Assembly (NCBI GenBank): GCA_029582165.1
Contig: CM055872.1
Coordinates: 6,603,582 to 6,667,581, forward strand
DNA from: Portulaca oleracea
Taxonomy: Eukaryota; Streptophyta; Magnoliopsida; Caryophyllales; Portulacaceae
Length of the DNA: 64,000 nt
Reading direction: 5' to 3'
Positions 1 through 12,300 of this stretch are shown piece after piece; position 1 is the first letter of the stretch; every line of letters starts with the position of its first letter. The position numbers and the translations under genes are program-made. The notes under the pieces are model-generated. The model saw only the letters and a list, made by a program, of their open reading frames with translations. It was not told the origin of the DNA and made no database searches.

Positions 1-1199
1 AGCAACGTAGGGTAAAGTTCGTATTATTTTTTAAAGTCAACGTGGATGACGTGGCAAAATCAAAACAATCAGGGGTGTGCCTCCGCTGCCACGTCAGACC
101 ACTGCCGAGTCAAGTTAATCTTAACTCGGTGGCGTGTTATTGGGGCAACAGGGGGTCAAAGTTCGTATTATTCATTACTGAATCGAAAGTTCGTATTATT
201 AAGTCTTATATGGCCAAAAGTTCGTATTTACAATTAGAATCCAATTTCCCGACATTTTTTAGCCATTTCTATGTTTTGGCACACAATGGTTTCTTATTGC
301 CATTTCTTTTGGTGCACTTTTTCCCCTTTTGCCATTTCTCTTTGCTAGTATTTCAATTTTCTTTGTAATGTTGGTGGAGTCTAAATCCATTTGGATTCAA
401 GCCCTTCTTTCAATATAGAGGACCCTTATTTTATTATTTTTTTTTTATAAGTTACGGCCATTAGACTCTTTTGTTTCACCGAAAAAAAGTGTCAAATAGT
501 AATAAGACAAAATACTAGCATTAACTAGTAAGAGGGTCCTTATTTATTAAATAAGTTTGTTTCAACTCATACAATAAAGATTGATTTTAGACTTTGTCAG
601 GGTTGTGTACTAAAATTATTTATATAGATTACATGATTTGTTTCTTAGTTGGATTAGGAAACTATTTAAGTTTTTTTTTTATCAAAAAATTACTCGAAGG
701 TACCACAATATTTGTTCGATACCCAAACTTATCAATACTCATTCTGAGCTACCCTTAATTTTTGGGTTAGTAATTATTTGGTGTTTTTCCGACCATTAAT
801 TTTATTAAGTGGCCAAAACACCCATATTCTTCTTCTTTAAGGTGTTTCTTCAAAAATGGAAAAATAAGGGTATTTCGGATTTGCTCATCACCAGCCGTGG
901 TTTTTCCCAATTTGGTTTTTGCACGTAAATTTGATATCTCTCATTATCTTTATTTTTATTCTCCATTAATTTATCGTTTTTTTATTGTTTGTATTTCGAT
1001 CCGAACTAGCTATTTTTCATTACAATCTATGTAGGTGTGAGACTCTACGTTGTTAGTTTATTTACTAGAGTCGAAGAGTTGTGCTAGTAAAAGTCTTCAT
1101 GAGAAAAACCGATTATGCTCATTAATTGAATCTATTAAAATAAATATGTACCTCTTCTATTGATCTCATGTGAGAGTTGAAATCTATTATTATACTCTA

Positions 1200-1246
<47 letters not shown>

Positions 1247-2180
1247 TGAATTTTATCATGCTCATGCATATTATTTGTGGACAACGGTATCTTCAAACTT
1301 GCTATTTGGATCGTAAAAAAATATATATATAAACCTCCAAAGTTTCCTCTAGTGATTGAGTCAAGCTTTGAATCTCCAAGCTAAAGGGGTTGATAGGGAT
1401 TGAAAAGGCCACATATAAGTTAAAAAGATAATTTCAAAGTAGATAGATAGATACTTAATTTAACATTATTTTAAACTTCTTGTAAAGAACTTATTGCTTA
1501 TAAATATTAATGAATATTGATTTTTTTTTTATTATTCTGTCTGTAATCAGGATTGTTAGAAAGAATTATTTTTCTAAAGATTGTAATGAATTTAAGTAAA
1601 TTGTCTCATTAAACCTCTTTTACTTCTTTTTCATAAAATAGTAAGTAACGAACAATTTTTAAATCTCATATCAAATGGAACCAGTCTTTTTACATTACAA
1701 CATTTAAAAATAAGGTTGTCACATTAGACTAGCTATAGCACCTCCTAGTTAAACTATCATTATATTACAACTAATCACCATATTATCTAATGATTAGCAC
1801 AGCGTATAACTAAAACTCAAGGGTAATACCGTTGCCCCCATAATAAAGGACAAGGCTTGCTAAACCAAACAGAACGAGACACAAACATTATATTGAATCC
1901 TAAAATAGAACTCAACATTATACATAACCATCAAATATACCAACTAGACTCTTAAGCATCTTATTACTACACCAAAGAAGGAATTTATCAATGTTTTTTA
2001 ACATCATAGTTCAATACCCCTAAGCAACACTTATTCACGAGTGGATGAAGTAATTCCAGCATAAGAGGACCTTCTAATTCCCAAAGTATCTAGACTTCTC
2101 AACGATACTTGATTTGTTAACACCAAGAGCATCCCCTAAAACAAAACATAAAACAATTTTACAAATGAGTCGAAATTTAA
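1..2180. other. AT-rich intergenic DNA, no gene seen
   Basis: No open frame here looks coding. The first 240 bases carry four copies of a short motif close to AAAGTTCGTATTATT (near 14, 158, 186 and 217), which suggests a small repetitive element rather than a gene. The rest is AT-rich with poly(T) runs. Confidence 0.6.
1203..1242. repeat. (TA)n microsatellite
   Basis: About 20 uninterrupted TA units are visible. Confidence 0.95.
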
Positions 2181-2183
2181 TAT

Positions 2184-2242
2184 GCACACCCCTGAACAGT
2201 AAAATGAATTACTTAAATTCATTTTACTGTTTAGGGGTATGC
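2184..2242. repeat. near-perfect inverted repeat, 27-bp arms
   Basis: The left arm (2184-2210, starting GCACACCCCTGAAC) and right arm (2216-2242, ending TTTAGGGGTATGC) pair at 25 of 27 positions around a 5-base loop. The surroundings are non-coding. It could be a foldback transposon remnant or the stem of a small-RNA precursor; nothing else in the sequence decides. Confidence 0.85.
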
Positions 2243-3967
2243 GTATTATTATATACAGAAGTCAATATGATTGAACCTATTGTAAAACTTATGTGAATAT
2301 AATTATATAATTTTCGGAAATATACTTTATTGAAAATCGAATATTAAAAGCATGTATTGAAGAGTGTAAAAGTAAATAATAATAATAGTGACTACCCTAT
2401 TTTTTGGACGAGTTATTTTCAAGACATCTTGAACCTTATAGTAGAGGATTCCTGTAATCTTTCTTTCATTTAATAAAGTTGGTTTTGTTCTGATAAAAAA
2501 TTTAAAAAAAGTTAAGATAGTTAGGTTTGAATAAAATTAGGATAACTTAGGATTAGTTAAGATGCTTTTCTGAAGAATTGTATTTTTAGAATGAATGTTT
2601 TTTGGAGAATTATGTTAGATTAGAATAAGTTGAGAAAACTCCTATTATAACTGCTATAATTCACATAATCAATTATTCAACTTAGCATTTCCATGATCAA
2701 CTAATCAACTTAGAAAAATAAAATATTTTTGTGGCGGGTCGATATCAAATTCAAATTAAAGGGAATATGCACCCACCATGATGATTAATAGGGCAAAGTT
2801 TTCCAAGTGCAAAAAATTAAAAAATATATATTTAGATTCCTCAAACGAGGTAAATTGAACTGAAATTTCATTAAACAAATAAAGGCAAGTACTAAAAGAA
2901 GACAAATTAAAGGCATATTTATATGAACCTAAAGTTAATTGATTGGGTAATTAATTAGCTCGGAAACTAAAACAAGCTAAGGTTAGACCACAATAAAGCT
3001 AACTTTGAGTACAAATTTTATTGAATTGGTCCCGATTTTTTACTTTATATCAAAAAGTTAATTTTACCTCCTCTTTTAACTTGGCCCTTTCTTTCTCTTT
3101 GTTTATATTTCTGGTTTTTCCTGTTGTCGTTTTGTTGGATTTTATTTATTTTTAATTATTATCACGTAATTACAAAAGCTGCATGAATTATTAAAGGGCT
3201 ACCCTACGCAGAAAGAGAAGCACCAAAAGAGAAAGAGGGGAGTGGGAAGTGTCACTATCTTAGTACTTGTTGTTTTTTAAGGGTAAAATTTGATAAAATA
3301 AAAAATAGTTTTAGATAATTTTACGTAAGTTGATTACATTTTGATGATTTTACTTAATCTATTGATTAGGAGTTTTTTGAAAGAAGAGTATGATCATTGT
3401 ATTGTGTTAATGTATATTGATTACTTTGCATCAAAGAAAACGTATATTGATTACTGATGTAATTTGATACTACTTTTGCTTAAAGAAGTTAAGAAAGGTT
3501 TAGTAAATTTAGGTAAAAGTTAAAAAAATTGTGTTGTCACCTCTTTCACTTACCTTCTTAAAAAAATGTGGGTAAAAATATGTAAATTTGGGTTTGCTTG
3601 AGAAATGGGGTATTTGATAGAATCTCAACGCATTGTTAGTAACATAAACCGTACTAATTATTCTAGGATTAATTATAAAGGTTGACATGGAGTTTTTTAA
3701 CGTGGAAAAACTCAAATGGAGCAACCAAAAAAAAAACTACGAGCGATGCATTATTCTAGAATTACTTGTATGCATCGTGTTTAATAAGATATTCTTCGAT
3801 CTTTTACAATCTCTCTCTCGACCTCTCTCAATGAGTTCCAACACAATAATTCAACAATCATAGCTGATATGCCCAACACTACTCACACAAAGACGCAAAG
3901 ATTAGAGATACAATCTCTTATAGTACAGATGAATCTTACCTTGAGAAGCTCAGTATTAGTTATTTTT

Positions 3968-4487
3968 TGTTGGGAAAATAATGTTTGACCGACATGAATC
4001 TTCATCATTTTTTCTTTGCTTCTTGCGGTATATGTGACAAGACGAAGATTGAACTTAATAACCTATTTTGTTTGGACATCGCTAAGAGTCGTGGCGTCGT
4101 ACTCACTTTCCTTAATAACTATTTACTATACCGTAAATGTTCAAAGGGATAAAACTTAACTTTTGTCTCACTCAAGATAAAGGTTTCTCACTTGAATAAT
4201 TCTAGTATAGCTGCAGTCTATATTAGAATGAGAGGATGTGATTATAGAATAAAGTAAATGCTTGTGATATTCTCAAATGGCTAGGGAATTTCTCCTATTT
4301 ATAGGAGTATTCCAAGCCCTCATCATACCCTTTGGTCAAAGGATAATTGAGGGTCTTAATGAAGGATTATGACCTTGTGTCAAATAATATAATTGTTGGA
4401 ATACATATAATATTGGACTTAAAAACGATACTATACACTTAATACATAAGATTATATAGCCGTTAGCATTAAAAACATATTCTAACA
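3968..4487 (-). mobile_element. probable copia-type LTR (solo or truncated element)
   Basis: Read on the minus strand the segment starts TGTTAGAATATG and ends CCCAACA, the TG...CA ends of an LTR, is about 520 bp long, and carries a TATAAATA box (plus-strand 4296-4303). Just past its 3' end (plus 3948-3959) is a sequence matching the initiator-Met tRNA binding site at roughly 8 of 12 bases. No gag or pol follows, so this is a remnant. Ends were judged by eye. Confidence 0.45.
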
Positions 4488-4489
4488 TT

Positions 4490-4620
4490 CAACACGGTCC
4501 GTGTTGAATCAACACGGACCGTGTTACCTCAACACGACCCGTGTTGAACTCATGTTTGGTTTTTATGCTCTCTAGAGACCTACACGATCCGTGTTGGTCT
4601 CAAACTCATCTGTGTTGATC
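4490..4620. repeat. array of palindromic CAACACGGNCCGTGTTG units
   Basis: Five copies of a 15-17 bp palindrome are seen: 4490-4506, 4510-4525, 4530-4546, near 4582-4596, and a half copy near 4608-4617. The middle base pair varies (GGTCC, GGACC, GACCC, GATCC) while the CAACACG/CGTGTTG arms are kept. It abuts the end of the LTR-like segment. Confidence 0.8.
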
Positions 4621-5244
4621 ATATTCTTGATGTTTATCTTATATATGATCCTTATTTTTGTTCCACATGATTCCTTATGCTATATAAACTTCTTATACTC
4701 TTGAAATAATCATTTTTGAAGGTAAAGTTGATAAAATAAATATGATTTTAGATAAATTTAGACAAATGCGAGTGAATTTGGATAACTTTACTTAATCTAT
4801 TAACCAACGAAATTGTTTGAAACAAAGGTATAATCACTGTATTACATGTGTTAATGTATATTGATTACTTACGTTGATTTCATGAGAAATTTATCCATAT
4901 AATACTGTAAGAAATGTTGGGGTGGACAATGTTGGCTTTGTTAACCAGCAGTAGGTACAATAAAAATAGAGGAAAAGGAAAAGGAAAAGTGATGGATTGA
5001 AAGTAAGAAAAGCAATAGAGAATCTAAGAGGTAGATTGGGATTTTAGAAAGAAAGCTACGTTAGCTTTGAACTTGATTGACAATAATGTGTCTCCTTAAT
5101 AAATTTGCATTGATTACCCCTCTTTTTCACCCCATTCCCAACGTCTACTTGTTGGTTGATTTAGGTTATTAATATAGTACTTACAATCCATGCATAGTTT
5201 CCACCACTTCTTATTCAATCGACGGTTATTGAATTGGTTACAAC

Positions 5245-5405
5245 TAGACCTGTGAATTCGGGCGGGCGGGCGGGCGGTTTCGGGTCAGATTCGGTTCGGA
5301 ATGAGTCGTCTTCCCTTTTTTATGTTTTAGTTTTGGAAATTTCGGTTCTAACCTTAAACTTTCAAGCGTGTTTGCACCGGTTTCCGGGTCGGGTCGACAA
5401 CTCTA
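5245..5405. mobile_element. 161-bp hAT-like MITE with perfect 8-bp TSD
   Basis: The element is bounded by GTTACAAC at 5237-5244 and again at 5406-5413. Its ends read TAGACCTGTGAA and, in reverse complement, TAGAGTTGTCGA. The interior is GC-rich with GGGCGGGCGG near one end and GGGTCGGGTCG near the other, the subterminal-repeat style of small non-autonomous hAT elements. Confidence 0.75.
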
Positions 5406-5504
5406 GTTACAACTCATGATAAAATCGACTATAGATTATTACATTATTTGATCTTATAAATAGTGTACCATGGTTTTCTTGTTGAATGATACTGAATCAG
5501 TTTA

Positions 5505-5765
5505 GGTATGTTCTTTTATGCGGCTGCCGGCTGGTATGGTGCGTAGATGATGTGGTATGATGAAATTGTGGAAAGTGCGGTAATATGTGAAATTGTATGG
5601 TAAAATTTATAGAAAGTGTGATTGGTATGGTAGACGAGAAGAGAAAGTGTGAAAAGTATAGAAAAAAAAGTGAGGAGAAACAAACGTGAGGAGATATATT
5701 GGTATGATTGCATTTGCGGTAAAGTGTATTGTTGTGTGATAAAGTGTGGAAGAATATTGAGTAGT
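5505..5765. mobile_element. diverged MITE, GTGTGGTATGGT-rich family
   Basis: The segment opens with TATGTTCTTTTATGCGG and is dominated by G/T-rich motifs (GTGGTATGATG, GTGCGGTAATATG). Related sequence occurs near 7545-7885 and at 30943-31152, where the ends are better preserved. Right end not resolved. Confidence 0.45.
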
Positions 5766-6407
5766 ATAGTAAGTTGTGATGACCTTAATTGTTGATATTC
5801 TAGGTAACCAAGATACTGAATAGTATGAAGGTTTTAGTATAGCTATTGTCTATTGATCAAAAGGTTAGCGTCAAGATGCAACAATGATTCCTTAATGCAA
5901 GAAAAGTTTGGAGGGCAAATGCAAGGTATATATGTTTTCCAGCCGTCTTGACCAAGATTCAAGTTTTGGTAAAAGCAAAAAATTCTTATTTGACGAAAAT
6001 TGTGCGGTTGAGCGTTATGCTTGTTTAGCATGGCTTGGTACCTTTCTTTTATGTCCATTTTAAAAAATTACTAGTAATTACTTCTAAAATTGGACCCACT
6101 AAACAAGTTAAATTGCCCTTAATGCGAGTAATTGTTGAGCGTTGTCTCGTAAATTTATGTTAAAAGTGAATCATGCAAAGAAAAAGAAGATAAAAGCAAA
6201 AGGAAGAGTGAAAAAGGAGCATAGTTTTTCTATAATTAGGATGTGAAATAATTTTATGGCTAATCCTCCATTTGCAACTTTTCTTGTATACATGCTAATT
6301 TTGCAAAAGGCTTCATCTCTTTGCCCAACCAAGGTCAACAAATTTGAAAAAGAAATTTGGAAATTTGACCCCACTCAAATCCACCAAAATGGCCCAAATC
6401 GTGTATT

Positions 6408-6513
6408 GATAATGGCCCATTGGGCTGTATTGGGATGCCAAATTGCCAATGCCAACCGTGTCCAGATAATGGCCCATTGGGCTGCATTGGGATACCAAAT
6501 TGCCAATGCCATG
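6408..6513 (+). repeat. 57-bp tandem duplication
   Basis: A 57-base unit starting GATAATGGCCCATTGGGCTG at 6408 repeats at 6465 with few differences. An open frame reads through both copies (6256-6573) only because the period is a multiple of three; nothing supports it as a gene. Confidence 0.85.
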
Positions 6514-6540
6514 TACTCTGGATATTTTCTTCTGAGGTGT

Positions 6541-6736
6541 TACTCCATTGGTCCCTTTTTATTTGTTAAATGATAAGAGTGTCCTCAATCTTATTACTAC
6601 TAAATTATTAATTTCAAATTAATTTATTATGGATAAATATAATAAAATTTTTATTAGAAATATATAAACGACAAATAATTCATAATTCAATATAAAAAAA
6701 GTTATTTTAATGGACAAATAATCAACAGAGGGAGTA
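6541..6736. mobile_element. Stowaway-like MITE (Tc1/mariner)
   Basis: Left end TACTCCATTGGTCCCTTTTT and right end (reverse complement) TACTCCCTCTGTTGATTATT match the Stowaway consensus CTCCCTCCGTCCC with a TA target site. Length 196 bp including the TA, AT-rich interior, no coding capacity. Confidence 0.75.
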
Positions 6737-6822
6737 TCCTATCAAAAAAAAAAAAAAAAAACTAGAGGGAGTATGTTGCCTAATATATTGTATTGCCTTT
6801 TTTTTTGGATGTCTCTTGTATC

Positions 6823-7353
6823 TAGGGGTGGACTTAACAGGTTAACCGCATTTGCAGCTAACTGCTTTTGAGGTTTTTGGATTTTGAAAATCTAAACCGT
6901 AACCGCAATATGCGGTTGCGGTTAACCGCTTTTGAAATCTGGAAACCTAAACCAAACCTCGAAACCGCAATTTAGAAGCGGTGCCGGTTAACGGCTTTTA
7001 AAATCTGGAAATTTACCCGGTTAACATACACGGTTTATGATTAACCGATTTTCTGGAAATTTACAATGACATTTATGCAAATAAATGCAATCATATTACT
7101 AATAAATTCATATTCCGATACGACGATACGCGGTTAAATTAAATTCATATTAATAAATTCATTTTTTTCAACTTAATTGAGAGCGGTTAACCGTTTCATG
7201 AAAATCCAAAGCCTAAACCTAAACCGCTTATAGCGGTTTGGTTAACCTAAACTGCTTTTATGCAAAAATCAATTCGGTTAACTACATTTTGTGGTTTGAT
7301 TTATGCGGTTTTACGATTCAATTTGCAGTTTAGGTTTATGGTGCCCACCCCTA
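6823..7353. mobile_element. 531-bp hAT-like element with perfect 8-bp TSD
   Basis: CTTGTATC flanks it on both sides (6815-6822 and 7354-7361). The termini are TAGGGGTGGAC and, reverse complemented, TAGGGGTGGGC. Inside, AACCGC/GCGGTT motifs recur many times (for example GCGGTTAACCG), the subterminal repeats typical of non-autonomous hAT elements. No transposase frame. Confidence 0.85.
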
Positions 7354-7544
7354 CTTGTATCTCCTTTTGATTTTGCTATTTGGGTCTAGTTGTGATGTCT
7401 GGTCTTGATATAAAAAAAGGAAATTGCCCCATTCATTATTTTTAAATAAAAAACAACTACCATTGGATCAGTTTTATGTTGAGGATTGATAAAGAAAAAT
7501 GAAGAGCTTGTAAAATTTGTAGCTAAATGAAAGTTAAAGGACAT

Positions 7545-7885
7545 ATTCTTTTTTACGATGAGTAAAATGTGGATATGATATGGTACAATACATTGAGAAA
7601 AAAATGTGGTATATTGTGATACAGTATGATAGGCTGTGGTAAGAATTATTGACGTGGTAGGTGGTGAGAGAGAAAAATGAAAAGTAGAGAAAAAACTGAG
7701 GACAGAGAAAATTATGATGGTTGGGGTGAAGTGTGATATAATATGGTAAAATGCGGTAGTTTATAAATAGTGTGGTAAATTGTGGTAAGTGCGATATGGT
7801 ATTATGGAAAAAACAGAACGTGAATTTTGATATGGTAAGTGCAATATGGTATTATGGAAAAAAAACAAAGCGTGAATTATGATAA
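7545..7885. mobile_element. diverged MITE of the GTGGTATGGT family with internal 50-bp tandem copy
   Basis: It starts near ACATATTCTTTTTTACG and is filled with GTGGTA/ATATGGTA motifs like 5505-5765 and 30943-31152. Two 50-base units starting GGTAAGTGC at 7784 and 7834 form a local tandem duplication. Confidence 0.45.
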
Positions 7886-8189
7886 CTTTTAGTTTTGAAC
7901 ACAATAGTAACTTTTTTGATAAATGTGTGAATTTGATAATTTTGTAATTTTTGAAAATACTTACCTAATCTCATTCATCCATGAATTTTACCACGCCAAA
8001 TGAAAGATTTTCTTCTCTCCCATATAATGTTGCCAATTTTGTTTGAAGACTAGTCAACTGGCCCATCATACCAATGAGTTAATTAAATATGCTTGACCTA
8101 TAATTACTTGAATTCAAAATGCTCGGTCAATATTTACCTTAATCAAATATACCTTCTACCCATATTTAGGTGAATCTGAAATGCACTCA

Positions 8190-9000
8190 GTCAGTATTTG
8201 CCCTAACCAAATATATACCACCTATATTTAAACCGTTTGTCCAAATTAATAGATCTGGTAGCTTAACTTTTATTTGATGTTATGACTCTTGGTTATTATA
8301 TTCGAGTACGGAAATAAATTCGTGTGAACAAAAAGTATAGGTATTTTCCCTTAACAAAAGTATAAGTATTTACTTGAATTCAAAATACACCTAACTCGTG
8401 TTTTTAATGTCAAATTTGCCTGAACTCAAAATATATCTTAACAAGATTTGCCCTAACCAAATATACATATGACTTGTATTTAACTCACTCGTCTGAATTG
8501 ATAGGTTTAGTACCGTTCAAAAAAAAAAAAGAATTGATAGGTTTAGTAACTAAATGTTCATTTAATGATAGAATTATTGATTATTGTACTCAAGGGCAAA
8601 ATAATAAGTTTGCTTGTAAAACAAGCTACAAGGTAAGCTGTTAATTAATTATTATATTCAACTGTTATGAAATAATGAATTCATTCAAAGGTGAAATAGC
8701 AAATTCGTATGTGAACACGGCCTAACAAGCTGTCATGTAGACCTTCAGAATACAACAACACAAAGATTCCTTTATATCTAAATTATATTTGACCTAACCA
8801 AATATATATATGACTTGTATTTAACTAGTCCGTCCGAATTGATATGTTTAGTAACTAAATGTTCATTTAATGCTAAAATTCTTGATTGTTGTATTCGAGG
8901 GCAAAACAATAAACTTACTTAAGCTACAAGGTAAACTGTTTGTAAAATAATTAATTCGTGTGTGAACGTAAACCTTACACAACAACACAAACCCTGTTTT
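8190..9000 (+). repeat. diverged tandem repetition upstream of the MAP1D-like gene
   Basis: A block with GCCCTAACCAAATATA, GACTTGTATTTAACT, GATAGGTTTAGTAACTAAATG and AAGCTACAAGGTAA is present near 8470-8640 and again near 8812-8940, about 341 bases apart; part of it also occurs near 8195-8260. A smaller duplication of AATTGATAGGTTTAGTA around an A-run sits at 8498-8552. The last copy ends about 335 bases before the start codon. Confidence 0.7.
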
Positions 9001-9335
9001 TTGGATTGATAACTTTTTCCAATCTAATCCAATACAAACCTTACACAATTCCCAAAAAAATATCTCTCTAAAAACACAATTTCTCAAAAAAAATATAATA
9101 ACTTATCCAATTTAATATATCCAAACCTCATTGGCTCATTCTATCCACTCCAAATAACATGGCCAAAGATTCCTTTATATTTTATGAATGAAAACAAAAT
9201 AAGAAAAACCTAGAGGCGAGAGGTAGCCAGAAACCAGAATCTCGTTGATTTTGTCTGATTATTTCAAGTTTTGCATCCATTTTGGTCCTGTGAATTGCGT
9301 TTTAGGGCAACGGATAACAAGAGCAAGCAACAACA

Positions 9336-12300
9336 ATGGCGGGCACTTCTGCTGCTGCTTCTACTCTCCACTCTCCTTTCGTATCCTCTTTCCTCCATTC
9401 TTCTCACCCTCATAAAACCCTTCTTCATCTTCTCCGATGCCCCCCAGGTTCTCTCTCTCTCTCTCTCTAATTTTACTTCAATAAAGCAGTCGAAGCTCTA
9501 CACAAGTTCAACTTTCCATGCTTCTTGTTGTGATAGTTTTTAGGGTTATTCAAACTGAATCTTGATTTACTCACTGTTTTACTTACATCGTCATATACTT
9601 ACAGAATTTTCCAGTATTCGTTCTGGGTCTAGCCTAGATTGTGCAATTGTGAATAATATGTAGGTGGACGAGATTTGAATTCGTACAGCTGAGATTTTAG
9701 TATTGTTAAATGTTGATGCATGAGATTAGAGCTGCCAAAAGTATGTGTTATGGTTGAGGAACTTCACATCTGCTTCTACATGCTTCTGGGTTGTGTTCAT
9801 TTTTATTATTTGCTTGTTAGTTTTCAAGTGTATGATGATGCTTTAGTTGATTCTGATTGGAAATTTATTGCCATTTGTATGTCCTTGGCTTTGAAGGGTG
9901 CTATGGTATTGAGTGGTTATGGATGAGTGAACTGTGAAGGGTTATTGGCTTTTGAATAGCGGCGTAAATTTAGTTTTCAAGTGTATGATGATGTTTTGGT
10001 TGATTCTGATTGGCAATTTATTGCCATTTGTATGTCCTTGGCTTTGAAGGGTGTTGGCTTTGAAGGGTGTTATGGTATTGGGTGGCTATGGAGTGAAGGA
10101 TTATTGGCCTTTGAATAGCGTCATAAATTTGATTTCAGTTTTATTACTTTTTCGCGGGTCTAGAAGTGATAAAGACTTCTTGTTTCACCCAACATTAGAT
10201 TTAATGATTTGTGCTCGATGTTGCCCTTCATGATGCTCGGAACTATGTTGTTCACTTTCTAATCAGAGAATGAAGGCCAATATGCCGAGTACGGGGTTGT
10301 GGCTTTGCTTATGAGCAAGGTTGTTAGAATGGGGAGTTAGGATCCATGGGTAGTTAGGATCGGAATAAGCTCACGTAGGATCGTGGATCGGAATGTGGAT
10401 CGTAGAATCGCATTGAGGATTTTGGGATCAGAAATTCGTAGGATCATAGATCTGAATCGGGATTTTAATAACTATGCTTACGAGGCACCCTATTGTTTGA
10501 AAAGTACTGTATTGTCCATGAAAGGCGATACGACATACAAAATTCATTGTCCCAATTATCTCAAGTATTATTTTTGTCTGACTAGAATCTTTTTTCATTT
10601 TGCAGGAAGGGGTCGCATTCTTATGCAGTTGCCGCGTAATCTCTCTGGCTTCGCAGATCTTCTATTTAACAAAAGGTGTACTATATATATCCTATCAAAG
10701 GTGAATTTACAGTTTGTATTGTTGCCGTCTATGTGTTATTTCACCTATAGAATTGCAGGAATGCTGAACAAGTGTCGACAAGTGGACGTAAACCTCTAAG
10801 GCCCGGTAAGGTGTCCCCACCTCGGCCGGTTCCGAAGCACATACAAAGACCTCCTTATGTGAATTCTCGAAAACCTCCTGGAATTGCAAGCGGACCTGAA
10901 GTGCATGATGAGAAGGGAATAGAGTGCATGAGAGCTTCTGGAAGACTGGCAGCCCAAGTTCTTCAATATGCGGGGACTTTAGTCAAGGTAACTTAGCTAA
11001 GCTCTTAGTCTTTTTTATTTTTCTCTTGTAACATATTTAAGGTCTATCTTTAGAGACTCAATGATAGAGAGCTGGAAAATAAATAAAAGCTAAAGATACG
11101 AATTCAACATCCTCGTGTTGGAATCAAGAGAAGAATTCTGTATCCCCGTGCTGGATTCACAAAAAGATTAGCATCCCTGTACATAATCAATAATAGTTCA
11201 TAATATTGAATATTCAATGTGGAGTATCTCACAAAGGCTAGCAATGCCCTTATTTATGGGTAAACAACCTTCCTAATGTTAAACACTTAAACCTAATAGA
11301 AATACGACACTAGCGTAAGATTCCTAATCAAATTTGGAAACAATAATATTCCTAATCATAATAGGAAACTACAAAGAAATATAAAACTCTCTAAATATTA
11401 TTAATCCTAAATATATCAATATGTATTTCAATCACTTGGGGCTAAGTAAAAAGTTGGGTAAGTTTAGGTAAAGTTGAAAAATTGAGTGTTCAAAGTATGG
11501 GAAGAAATAGGTAAATTTGGGCGGAGTTGGATAAATGGGTAATAACCCACCAAAAGAACAGAGCCTTACTCTGTCCTCTGTTTAGATCAGTTAGGGACCT
11601 AGGTGGCTTTGCTTTAGAAATATTTGTTGCTTGTTTTGTGTAGTTCTCATTGTTTTTACTCGCAGCCAGGCGTAAAAACTGATGAAATTGATGAAGCAGT
11701 TCACCAAATGATTATTGACAATGGAGCGTATCCTTCTCCTCTTGGGTATGGAAGTTTCCCCAAAAGTGTCTGTACGTCAATCAATGAATGCATTTGCCAC
11801 GGGATACCAGACTCTCGGCCACTTGAGGTTTTTATCTCTAACTGTTGGGTGATTCGCGTCATGAGCCTTCTTTAATCAATACTAATAAGGCTCACTTTTC
11901 TTGCAGGATGGAGATATAATTAACATTGATGTAACAGTGTACCTAAATGTGAGCATTCTGTTCTAATCTCTTTGCTGATAGTGTTCTATACAAGGTTGTT
12001 AAAATCGGGATCCTAACTCGAATCCATGGGGTAGTTAGCATTGGAATTAACCCATGTAGGATCGTGGATCATGTGTAAATTGTAGAATCGTATCGAGAAT
12101 TTTGGATCATAAAATCGTAGGATCGTAGGTCAGGATCGGGATTTTAATAACCATATAGCTATTGATTGATGAAAACTATCCAAAGTTTAGCTGATGTTTA
12201 TTTACCTGTTTTCCTTTTCTTGGTGATGGCAATGTCTACACGCATATGAGACGTTAGGTTTGTATGTTGTCCACTGTCCATCCCCCCCCTTCCCCCCGCC

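Larger units (their letters stand above)
3283..4880 (+). repeat. diverged direct repeats flanking an LTR-like insertion
   Basis: A roughly 150-base segment near 3283-3430 recurs in the same orientation near 4720-4880; both copies contain TTTAGATAA, TTTACTTAATCTATTA and GTGTTAATGTATATTGATTAC. The LTR-like sequence and the palindromic array lie between the copies. The copies are too diverged to be a fresh target duplication. Confidence 0.6.

Noticed and set aside
42..368. 108-codon open frame on the plus strand
   Set aside because: It runs through repeated AAAGTTCGTATTATT motifs and ends in a hydrophobic run caused by T-rich DNA; no start context, splice partner or family resemblance.
4490..4620. 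CRISPR-like or regularly spaced repeat array
   Set aside because: Units are palindromic with spacers of only a few bases and the context is a plant nuclear genome.
6256..6573. 105-codon open frame
   Set aside because: Most of it is the 57-bp tandem duplication, whose period is a multiple of three and so keeps the frame open by chance.
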